Notes under the pieces: generated by a model | What the model was told of the DNA's origin: nothing | Database searches by the model: none | Seen by the model: the letters and a program-made list of their open reading frames with translations, nothing else | Assembly: GCA_014360105.1 (NCBI GenBank) | Contig: JACIYD010000012.1 | Span: 1 to 12,839, forward strand | Reading direction: 5' to 3' | From: Clostridia bacterium | GTDB lineage: Bacteria > Bacillota > DSM-521 > Neomoorellales > SLTJ01 | Length of the DNA: 12,839 nt | Made by a program: the position numbers and the translations under genes | Shown: piece by piece, positions 1 through 8,607 of the stretch | How the letters are laid out: each line of letters starts with the position of its first letter | Position numbering within the stretch: position 1 is the first letter of the stretch

Positions 1-66
1 GGTCAAGGAACCAAAGCAAAGGCGCGAAACCCTGATACCGGTTGCACCGAGGAAACGGTATTCCAT
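1..66 (-). CDS. Aldo/keto reductase, N-terminal 22 codons only (cut by window edge)
   Basis: An ATG at 66-64 opens a frame that stays open to position 1. The visible residues begin MEYRFLGATG and continue with IRVSRLCFGS. This is the typical beginning of NAD(P)H-dependent aldo/keto reductases, where the (L)G.TG..VS.L.FG motif forms the first strand of the TIM barrel. The family reduces carbonyl groups in the cytoplasm; the substrate cannot be told from this fragment. The start lies 2 nt after the ireB stop codon, so it is almost certainly the third gene of the alaS-ireB operon and translationally coupled. Its ribosome site must lie inside the 3' end of ireB and looks weak. The alternative, a chance open frame, is unlikely because the motif match is dense over 22 residues. 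Confidence 0.78.
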   Translation of the reverse strand, partial: MEYRFLGATGIRVSRLCFGSLT

Positions 67-68
67 GG

Positions 69-332
69 CTATTCTTGCCGTTCCAGGTAGCTCCGCAACA
101 ACTCCTCCAGCAGTTCATCCCTTTCCAGGCGGCGGATTAGATTCCGGGCATTCGCGTGGCTCGTGATGTAGGCCGGATCACCGGAGAGAAGGTACCCCAC
201 CAACTGGTTGATCGGATGGTAACCTTTCTCTTTAAGTGCCTGGTAGACCGCGGTCAAGACCTGGCGGGCGTCGACCGCCTCTTCCTTTGCTACCCGGAAC
301 ATCACCGTTTCGTCGAAGGCGTTATGGCCCAC
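69..332 (-). CDS. ireB: IreB family regulatory phosphoprotein (UPF0297)
   Basis: This 87-residue protein starts with GTG and carries the hallmark segments of the family: DETVMF near the N terminus, [21 protein letters not shown] in the centre (about residues 36-56) and [18 protein letters not shown] near the C terminus. The length is normal for the family. In Enterococcus, IreB is a small cytoplasmic substrate of the Ser/Thr kinase IreK and affects cephalosporin tolerance; phosphorylation falls on N-terminal threonines. Here Thr9 is the only threonine in that stretch. The start follows the alaS stop by 4 nt, and its GGGGGTGA ribosome site overlaps that stop, so the two genes are coupled. The alaS-ireB pairing is standard in Firmicutes. 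The usual next gene, ruvX, is not here; an aldo/keto reductase follows instead. Confidence 0.95.
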   Translation of the reverse strand: MGHNAFDETVMFRVAKEEAVDARQVLTAVYQALKEKGYHPINQLVGYLLSGDPAYITSHANARNLIRRLERDELLEELLRSYLERQE

Positions 333-336
333 CTTC

Positions 337-3027
<2,691 letters not shown>

Positions 3028-3029
3028 TC

Positions 3030-3059
3030 ATTATACCCTTCAGGGCTTTTGCCTGTCAA
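3030..3059 (-). promoter_or_regulatory. Sigma-A promoter of the alaS operon
   Basis: The minus strand has a perfect TTGACA at 3059-3054 and a perfect TATAAT at 3035-3030, separated by 18 nt. Transcription should begin near 3023, giving a leader of about 40 nt before alaS. The promoter lies in the short gap after the AI-2E permease stop at 3091, so alaS has its own strong start. The leader is far too short for a T-box, which often controls synthetase genes in Firmicutes. Confidence 0.85.
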
Positions 3060-3090
3060 TTTCCTTGTGGTGCCGGCTCGCGGCCCGTAT

Positions 3091-4128
3091 TCATTCCCGC
3101 GTGCCGCTCAGGTGGCGGTAGGCATAGCGCAGCAAAAGGCGCAAAATCGCCGCCACAGGGATGGCGAGCAAGACCCCCCAGACGCCGTAAAGGTGACCTC
3201 CCGCCAGCAGGGCGAAGATCACCAGGACGGGGTGCAGGCCGACGCTCTCGCCCAGAATGAGGGGCGAAAGGATATTGCTCTCGATTTGCTGCACCACCAG
3301 GAAAACAATGACTGTATAAACAATCATTCTGGCCGATTCCATTCCGGCCAGGAGCACTGCCGGGAGGGCACCCAGGATGGGTCCGAAATAGGGAATGAGG
3401 TCGGCGATGCCCGCAATTAGTCCCAGGACGAGGGCAAACTCCATGCCGATGAGGGCCAGGCCCACGAACGTAAGGAGACCCACCACCAAGGCCACCAGGA
3501 GGCGGCCGAGAACGAAGTTCTGCAGGACCTGGTTGATTTCCCGGAAGAGGGCAAGCACTTCCTCCTGGTAAGCGGGAGGCACGTAGGCTTTGATGCGCCG
3601 CGTCAGCCCGCCGCTATCCTGAAGGAAGTAGAAGGCAAGGATGGGGGCGACGATCAGGCTCAGAACTTGGGAAAAGAGCGCGACCAGCCCCTGTACCAGC
3701 GTGCGGAGACCCTGTAAGATGAGCACTTCCCCCCGGCGGATGTTTTCGTCGATCACCCGACGCACACTTTCCGGCAGCGGCGTCCGGTGGTAACGCCGGG
3801 CAAGGGTGTCCACCAGTTCCTGAATCCTTTCCGTGTATTGCGGTATTCCTTCGGTAAAAACGGCGATTTCCCGGGCAACGGCCGGTACCCCGTAAACGAG
3901 GCCCACTAAAAGGCCGGCGGCTACGGCAAGATAAACGATGACGATGGCCCACGTCCGCGGCAGGCGGTTACGCGCCAGCCAGTTGACCATAGGGTTGAGC
4001 AGGTAGGTGAGAGCAATGGCAAAGAGAAAAGGCGGCAGGATAGCCCGCACTCGATAAAGAAAATAAAGGCCCACTGCTGCCAGTAGGCCCAAAAAAAGCC
4101 AGCGTCTGGCCCGGCGTGGCAAAAGCAC
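3091..4128 (-). CDS. AI-2E family transporter (PerM-type permease)
   Basis: This polytopic inner-membrane protein of about 345 residues has the family layout. Two to three hydrophobic helices lie within the first 85 residues, followed by a mostly soluble middle segment (about 85-145). A cluster of helices then runs to the C terminus. Conserved family segments are visible: PYFGP near residue 245, ESNILSPLILG near 280 and the glycine-rich last helices. Members have been linked to autoinducer-2 export, sodium/proton exchange or unknown solutes; the substrate cannot be read from sequence. I prefer the GTG at 4128 because AGGAG at 4141-4137 lies 8 nt upstream. GTG 4137 and ATG 4134 are in frame but sit too close to that site. 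The ribosome site overlaps the stop of the preceding small gene, so the two are coupled. A permease of this family next to alaS is common in Firmicutes. Confidence 0.9.
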   Translation of the reverse strand: MLLPRRARRWLFLGLLAAVGLYFLYRVRAILPPFLFAIALTYLLNPMVNWLARNRLPRTWAIVIVYLAVAAGLLVGLVYGVPAVAREIAVFTEGIPQYTERIQELVDTLARRYHRTPLPESVRRVIDENIRRGEVLILQGLRTLVQGLVALFSQVLSLIVAPILAFYFLQDSGGLTRRIKAYVPPAYQEEVLALFREINQVLQNFVLGRLLVALVVGLLTFVGLALIGMEFALVLGLIAGIADLIPYFGPILGALPAVLLAGMESARMIVYTVIVFLVVQQIESNILSPLILGESVGLHPVLVIFALLAGGHLYGVWGVLLAIPVAAILRLLLRYAYRHLSGTRE

Positions 4129-4139
4129 TGACATCACTC

Positions 4140-4304
4140 CTACTTCTTCAGCCAGCCGGTTACCCGCTGACTCACCCGCCGTGCCTCACTCGCTACGCGG
4201 CCCCCTTCCTCCCGTTCGCGGCGCGGCAGGAGCATCACCCCGACGACAACTCCCAAGAGGCCGCCGGTAATCAGGCCGGTATAGAAGCGGCGTTCAAACA
4301 ACAC
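4140..4304 (-). CDS. Small YtxH-like single-span membrane protein (54 aa)
   Basis: Reading the minus strand from GTG 4304 gives a 54-residue protein ending at TAG 4142-4140. It has a short basic start (MLFERRFY), then one glycine-rich hydrophobic span of about 18 residues (TGLITGGLLGVVVGVMLL), then PRRERE and a charged, helical tail ending in GWLKK. This layout resembles YtxH-type or similar gas-vesicle-like small membrane proteins, though it is too short and weakly conserved for a firm family call. A near-ideal GGAGGTGA ribosome site 5 nt upstream supports translation. It overlaps the end of the zinc-ribbon gene by 11 nt and ends 11 nt before the preferred permease start, so the three genes form one unit. 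It may be an accessory or assembly factor for the permease; that is inference from position only. Confidence 0.75.
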   Translation of the reverse strand: MLFERRFYTGLITGGLLGVVVGVMLLPRREREEGGRVASEARRVSQRVTGWLKK

Positions 4305-4488
4305 GGTTCTCACCTCCCGCCAAGCTGTAAGCGACCAATGTTCCCTCCTCGGTTACCAGAAAAACTTCTCGCCGGTGGTTGTATTCGACCAGGCAATTCC
4401 AGCAGAAAAACTGTTTGCTGCCCACCTGACCCACACGGTGGCCACCACAAAGAGGGCAGCCCTGCTCGTTTTCCCTTTGTCCGGACAT
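4294..4488 (-). CDS. Small zinc-ribbon protein of unknown function (64 aa)
   Basis: A 64-residue frame starts at ATG 4488 behind a good ribosome site (AGGTGAT, about 5-7 nt upstream). Cys11 and Cys14 (CPLC) and Cys29 and Cys32 (CWNC) make a CxxC-x14-CxxC zinc ribbon. A short strand-rich tail follows (EVFLVTEEGTLVAYSLAG). Such ribbons bind one zinc and often act in nucleic-acid or protein contacts, but no specific role can be read here. The stop overlaps the start of the next small gene by 11 nt, so it is the first member of the ribbon, membrane protein, permease unit. Other frames over the same bases lack the cysteine pattern and a proper ribosome site. I do not recognise a named family. Confidence 0.8.
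   Translation of the reverse strand: MSGQRENEQGCPLCGGHRVGQVGSKQFFCWNCLVEYNHRREVFLVTEEGTLVAYSLAGGENRVV
4310..4317 (-). promoter_or_regulatory. Strong ribosome binding site of the 54-residue membrane protein gene
   Basis: The minus strand reads GGAGGTGA, 5 nt before GTG 4304. It lies inside the end of the zinc-ribbon coding sequence and is the main evidence that the short frame is a real gene. Confidence 0.7.
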
Positions 4489-4572
4489 CCTGCATCACCT
4501 GCCAGGTGCTCCCCCCAAATTCCAGTAAGCAAATCCCGGGCCCACCCCGCGCAATTTCCTACCTTCGTTGTG

Positions 4573-4617
4573 AAAAAGTGACACGGCAAGACCGATAGCG
4601 TAATACTAGTCTTGCCG
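4573..4617 (-). terminator. Likely intrinsic terminator after the Lon-like protease gene
   Basis: A perfect 9-bp inverted repeat pairs CGGCAAGAC (minus strand 4617-4609) with GTCTTGCCG (4592-4584) around a 16-nt loop. On the minus strand a run of five T follows at 4577-4573, about 6 nt after the stem. No T run follows on the plus strand. It lies about 65 nt past the protease stop. The long loop and offset T run make it a weaker terminator than usual, or a hairpin with another role. Confidence 0.5.
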
Positions 4618-4682
4618 CGCCCTCTCTAAAAAATACGCTCCGTTGCCAGCCGCGATCCTCGCGCCCAACATTGCGGGAGGGA

Positions 4683-7118
4683 CTACTGCGCAGCCGCTAC
4701 TTCCTTTTCTGTCTCCCCTTCCGCCTCCTCGCCCTTTTCCTTGGCCTGCAGCTTCTTATGATAGGTCTTAAGCTTTTCCAGCACCCGATAGTGCACCGTA
4801 CCCGGGGCATACCCGCCTTCCGGCAACCGTTCCCCCGGTTCCATGCCCGTAAGAATGGCCAGCCCTTCATCCACCGTGCGCACCGGGTAAATGTGGAAAA
4901 GACCCTGGCGACACGCCTCGACCACTTCTTCTGCCAGCATGAGGTTATGCACGTTCTGATACGGGATGATCACTCCCTGGCGGCCCGTAAGCCCTTTAAG
5001 GCGACAGACGCGAAAGAATCCCTCGATCTTCGCCGTCACCCCGCCCACCGGCTGAATTTCCCCTTTTTGGTTAATGGAGCCGGTGACGGCAATGCCCTGG
5101 TCGAGGGGTACCTCGGCCAGGCTCGAAAGAAGGGCGTAGAGTTCGGCGCTCGAGGCGGAATCGCCGTCCACCCCCGTGTAGAGCTGTTCAAAACAGAGGC
5201 TGGCGGAAAGGTTGAGCGGTACTTCCTGGGCGTATTTGGCCGCCAGGTAGCCGCTCAGAATGAGCACGCCCTTGCTGTGGATATTGCCGCTCATCTTCGT
5301 TTCTCGCTCAATATGCACCACGCCCCGCTGGCCCAGGCCGGTGGCCGCCGTAATGCGTGAGGGTCGCCCGAAGACGTAATCACCGAGGTCCACAAGGGAA
5401 AGGCCGTTCACCTGCCCGATAACGCGGCCGTCGGTATCGACCAAAAGCTCACCCCGGCCGAACATTTCCTGGATTTTCTCTTCCACGCGGTTGGAGCGGT
5501 AGTGCTTCTCCTCGATGGCCTGCTGGACGTGGCGCGCCTCAACGTACCTGGCGCCGTCGAGCGCGGCCCAGGCGTCCGCCTCGTAGAGGATCTCCACCAA
5601 TTCGTTAAAGCGGGTACTCAGCTTCTCCTGATCTTCGGCCAGGCGCGAGCTGTACTCGACCACCTTCGCCACCGCGCCGCGGTCGAAATGACGCAGGTTC
5701 TGCTGGCGGCAGTGAAAGCTGATGAACTGCGCCAGTTTCCGCACGTTTTCCCGGCTGCGCTCCATTTCCGTATCAAAGTCGACCCTGATTTTGAAGAGCT
5801 TGCGGAAGTCCTCATCATACTCGTAAAGAAGGTGGTAGAGCAGCGGGTTCCCGATCAGGACTACCTTCAAGCTGATGGGAATGGGTTCGGGCTTAAGGCT
5901 GGCCAGGGGAATGAGGCCGTACTGTTCCCCCATGTTCTCGATGGTCAACTGCCCGGTCTTCAGCACGCGTTTCAGGGCTTCCCAGCTAAAAGGGTTGACC
6001 AGGACGTCCCTCGCCTGTAGGATAAGAAAACCGCCGTTGGCGCGGTGCATGGCCCCGGGCCGGATCATGAGAAAGTTGGTGCTGAGAAAACCCCATTCGT
6101 TTTCGTGCTCGATGCGCCCCACCAGGTTATAGTAAGTGGGATTGGTCTCCGCGATCACCGGCGCGCCACAACAGTTTCGCCGGTCGATGAAAAGGTTGAC
6201 CTTGTATTTCTGTAAGGCCGAGCTGCGGCTGTGCCGCGCCCACGGGGGGCTGCCGTGTTCTTCTTCTTCGCCCCGGAAGAGCTCAAGATTGTTCAGAATG
6301 TCTTGTTTGAGAGCCTCCAGGTATTCCAACACCTGGGGATATTCCTGGTACTTCTCCCGCAGCGCATCGATGCGGTGCCCGGCACAGAAGAGACCCACCT
6401 GCGCATCGAGCTTCTTGATCTTCTCGCGCGCCTCCCTTTCCGCCTGCTGCACACGGCGCACCGTCTCCCGCACGTCAAACTGGACGGTGGTCGACTTGCG
6501 GTCGATCTCTTCCTTGACCTCTACCGGTAAAGCCTCGTATTCTTCGGAACTGAGCGGCTTACCGTCGATCACCGGTACGGTAACAAAGCCGGTGCTGGTA
6601 CGGCGGATGCTAAACCCCAGGGCGGCCGCCCGCTGCGTCAGCTCCTCTACCAGTTGCGTACTCCGGTCCTGGAATTCACGGATAATGTCATTCTTCTGTT
6701 TTTCGTAGTCATCACTGCCAAAGGCACGAGGAATCTCTACCTGCAGCTCTTCGATTAGTTCTGCCAGGTCCTGGCTAAGGCCATATCCCTTGCCGCAGGG
6801 AAGGCACAGCACCCGGGGCTGGGCCGGGTCGCGAAAATTATAGACATAACACCAGTCGTCCGGCGTGGGCCTCTGGGCGGCTACCTGGGTAACAATGGAG
6901 CGGGCGTAGCTCATCTTTCCCGTCCCGGTGAGGCCGGTAATAAAAATGTTATAGCCGGGTTTCTCGACCTGAAGGCCGAATTCCATTGCCCTCACCGCCC
7001 GCTCCTGGCCGATAATCCCCTGGAGCGGTTCCACTTCCTCGGTAGAATTGAAGTCGAAGGTTGTGGGATCGCAAGTGCGGCGCAAAGCATCCACAGGCAC
7101 CTCGGGCAACAAGGCCAT
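4683..7118 (-). CDS. Lon-family ATP-dependent protease with AAA_32-type ATPase domain
   Basis: This cytoplasmic protease of about 811 residues couples ATP hydrolysis to protein breakdown. It is the YcbZ/LonB-like group, not classical Lon, because it lacks the Lon N-terminal substrate domain. The Walker A loop GLTGTGK is at residues 62-68. A charged coiled-coil insertion (about 140-285) follows, then ANGGFLILQARD near 360-371 where Walker B is expected. The C-terminal protease domain has the Ser-Lys dyad, Ser654 in GDSASS and Lys697 in GGVTAK. Their 43-residue spacing matches E. coli Lon (Ser679, Lys722). I chose ATG 7118: homologs begin near VPVDALRRTCDP, and the in-frame GTG at 7166 has no ribosome site. 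TTG 7112, spaced 8 nt from AAGGA, is also possible. The gene stands alone between a promoter and a probable terminator. The tail is rich in Glu, Lys and Ala. Confidence 0.92.
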   Translation of the reverse strand: MALLPEVPVDALRRTCDPTTFDFNSTEEVEPLQGIIGQERAVRAMEFGLQVEKPGYNIFITGLTGTGKMSYARSIVTQVAAQRPTPDDWCYVYNFRDPAQPRVLCLPCGKGYGLSQDLAELIEELQVEIPRAFGSDDYEKQKNDIIREFQDRSTQLVEELTQRAAALGFSIRRTSTGFVTVPVIDGKPLSSEEYEALPVEVKEEIDRKSTTVQFDVRETVRRVQQAEREAREKIKKLDAQVGLFCAGHRIDALREKYQEYPQVLEYLEALKQDILNNLELFRGEEEEHGSPPWARHSRSSALQKYKVNLFIDRRNCCGAPVIAETNPTYYNLVGRIEHENEWGFLSTNFLMIRPGAMHRANGGFLILQARDVLVNPFSWEALKRVLKTGQLTIENMGEQYGLIPLASLKPEPIPISLKVVLIGNPLLYHLLYEYDEDFRKLFKIRVDFDTEMERSRENVRKLAQFISFHCRQQNLRHFDRGAVAKVVEYSSRLAEDQEKLSTRFNELVEILYEADAWAALDGARYVEARHVQQAIEEKHYRSNRVEEKIQEMFGRGELLVDTDGRVIGQVNGLSLVDLGDYVFGRPSRITAATGLGQRGVVHIERETKMSGNIHSKGVLILSGYLAAKYAQEVPLNLSASLCFEQLYTGVDGDSASSAELYALLSSLAEVPLDQGIAVTGSINQKGEIQPVGGVTAKIEGFFRVCRLKGLTGRQGVIIPYQNVHNLMLAEEVVEACRQGLFHIYPVRTVDEGLAILTGMEPGERLPEGGYAPGTVHYRVLEKLKTYHKKLQAKEKGEEAEGETEKEVAAAQ

Positions 7119-7180
7119 CTTCCTTCCGGTCTCTCCTTTCGTACGTAACAGATCGGCAGATGACACAAGATGATAAAAAA

Positions 7181-7209
7181 AGCGTAACCGATGGCACCGC
7201 CTCTGTCAA
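7181..7209 (-). promoter_or_regulatory. Candidate promoter of the Lon-like protease gene
   Basis: The minus strand has a perfect TTGACA at 7209-7204, a 17-nt spacer, then TACGCT at 7186-7181, which matches the -10 consensus at only three positions. A start near 7174 would leave a leader of about 55 nt before ATG 7118 and would exclude an effective start at GTG 7166. The T-rich stretch just downstream fits a melted start region. Confidence 0.45.
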
Positions 7210-7217
7210 CCGAAGGC

Positions 7218-7240
7218 AAAACCTGGGTTATCCCCAGTTT
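7218..7240 (-). terminator. Possible terminator downstream of mnmA
   Basis: On the minus strand AAACTGGG (7240-7233) can pair with CCCAG and TTT (7227-7219, one G bulged) around a GATAA loop, and TTTT follows. The stem is short and the T run brief, so this is only a weak call. It sits just before the protease promoter, where a terminator would be expected. Confidence 0.35.
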
Positions 7241-7248
7241 GCCTCTTG

Positions 7249-7465
7249 CGGTCTTTGGCTCCCGCTCGTTCCGTGAGCCTCGCGGGCGATACTGGTGCTC
7301 GAGTTTCGAACTCCGGGGGCTTGCGGCTCGTGGCCGCCCTCCCAGGCGCCGCGACCAGCTTGGCCATCCGTGGCCTCCCGGCCGACTTTGCGCCCTTACT
7401 CTCGCGGAAAGCCCGGCTCGCCGCGATGCTAAAAGTCCTGCGCCGGGAGCCGAGCTCCGCTCGGC
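7249..7465 (-). other. Hairpin-rich GC-rich intergenic element, role unknown
   Basis: This gene-free stretch starts 16 nt after the mnmA stop. Read on the minus strand it holds a series of perfect short hairpins: GCCGAGC/GCTCGGC (7 bp, loop GGA, 7465-7449), TCGCGG/CCGCGA, GGCCA/TGGCC with a CGGA loop, GCGGC/GCCGC with a CACGA loop, GAGT/ACTC around TCGAA, and GCTC/GAGC inside CCC/GGG. An open frame of 75 codons exists on the plus strand (7246-7473) but has no recognisable domain and is rich in Arg, Ala and Ser, as expected for chance translation of GC-rich DNA. It could be a structured RNA, a dispersed intergenic repeat or an mRNA 3' end. No second copy lies in this window. Confidence 0.4.
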
Positions 7466-7480
7466 AGAAGTAGGGCTACG

Positions 7481-8563
7481 TCACCAGGCTTCCTCGATGG
7501 TGCCACCGCCCACCACCAGGTCCCCCTGGTAGTAAACCACCGCCTGCCCGGGGGTGATGGCCCACTGCGGGGTAGCAAACTCCAGTTGCACCAGCCCCTC
7601 TTGGTAACGAAGCGCGGCGCTGGCCGCCGGGGAAAGATAGCGCACCTTTGCTTCCACCTCGCACGAAGGCGGCGGTGCTGCCCAGGCGATGAAGTTGTTA
7701 TCCCGGGCGGTGAGATGACGCCGGTAGGCAAACTTGGCCGGTCCGATCACCACAGCGTTCCGCTCGCGGTCAAGGGCAATAACGTAAGCCGGGTAGCCCA
7801 ACGCCACTCCCAAACCGCGCCGCTGGCCGATGGTATAGTTAGCCAGGCCCTGGTGCTGGCCGACCACCCTTCCCCGGTAATCGAGGATTGGGCCGGGCCT
7901 AAGCGCCTCCGGTGCGCGGGCGCCGATAAAAGCGCGGTAGTCACCCATGGTTACGAAGCAGATTTCCTGACTTTCGGGCTTGGCGGCCACTCGCAGACCC
8001 AAGGTCTTTGCCTTGCGGCGCACTTCCTCTTTGGTATATTCTCCCAGGGGAAAGAGCGCGCGAGCGAGCTGTTCCTGCGTTAAGCCGTAGAGGACGTAGG
8101 TCTGGTCCTTGCGCAGATCACGGGCGCGGCGCAAGAGGTGCCGCCCCCGCCGCCCATCGTAGTCGCGGCGGGCGTAGTGGCCGGTGGCCACGTAGGCCAT
8201 ACCCAACGCCAGGGCGCGTTCGAGAAGGGCCTTAAACTTCACTTTACGGTTGCAGACCACGCAGGGATTGGGCGTGCGGCCGGCCAGGTACTCTCCGACG
8301 AAGTAGTTGATGACCTCGCGCTCGAAAAGGTCGCGAAAGTTCAGCACATAATGGGGAATGCCCAGCTTCTGGGCCACGTGCCGCGCGTCTTCCACCGCCG
8401 CCAGGGAGCAGCAACCTGTCTCTCCCGGCGGCAGAGGAGCATCGCGCGGCCAGATCTGGAGCGTTACCCCGACCACTTCATACTCTTTTTCTTTGAGCAA
8501 AGCGGCGGCAACGGCGCTGTCGACCCCGCCGCTCATGGCGACCATCACCTTGGCACGCGCCAC
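7481..8563 (-). CDS. mnmA: tRNA-specific 2-thiouridylase MnmA
   Basis: MnmA activates U34 of Glu, Gln and Lys tRNAs with ATP and replaces O2 by sulfur relayed from a cysteine desulfurase, giving s2U34 in the cytoplasm. The 360-residue length is typical. The ATP pyrophosphatase loop SGGVDS is at residues 11-16. The catalytic Cys101 is in TPNPCVVCN and its partner Cys202 in ESQEICFV. The tRNA-binding segment GQHQGLANYTIGQRRGLG and the C-terminal beta-barrel follow. Start GTG 8563 is supported by GGTGGTG about 7 nt upstream and by an in-frame stop just before it. It lies 44 nt after iscS, its likely sulfur donor, in the pairing seen across Firmicutes. All key residues are present. Confidence 0.97.
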   Translation of the reverse strand: MARAKVMVAMSGGVDSAVAAALLKEKEYEVVGVTLQIWPRDAPLPPGETGCCSLAAVEDARHVAQKLGIPHYVLNFRDLFEREVINYFVGEYLAGRTPNPCVVCNRKVKFKALLERALALGMAYVATGHYARRDYDGRRGRHLLRRARDLRKDQTYVLYGLTQEQLARALFPLGEYTKEEVRRKAKTLGLRVAAKPESQEICFVTMGDYRAFIGARAPEALRPGPILDYRGRVVGQHQGLANYTIGQRRGLGVALGYPAYVIALDRERNAVVIGPAKFAYRRHLTARDNNFIAWAAPPPSCEVEAKVRYLSPAASAALRYQEGLVQLEFATPQWAITPGQAVVYYQGDLVVGGGTIEEAW

Positions 8564-8607
8564 CCACGTTCACCACCATCCCCAGCGGGCTCGCCCCGGC
8601 AGCTACC

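Noticed and set aside
4671..5360. 229-codon open frame on the plus strand
   Set aside because: It is antisense to the protease domain of the Lon-like gene and has no motif or ribosome site of note.
7119..7166. GTG start at 7166 for the Lon-like protease
   Set aside because: It has no ribosome site, lies almost at the predicted transcription start, and adds 16 residues not expected in the family.
7295..7320. tRNA-like T-arm (GAG, TTCGAAA, CTC) in the mnmA downstream gap
   Set aside because: Only three stem pairs form and no acceptor, D or anticodon arm can be placed around it.
7246..7473. 75-codon plus-strand frame in the hairpin-rich gap
   Set aside because: Its composition (Arg, Ala, Ser, Leu) is what GC-rich DNA yields by chance, and the hairpins explain the stretch better.
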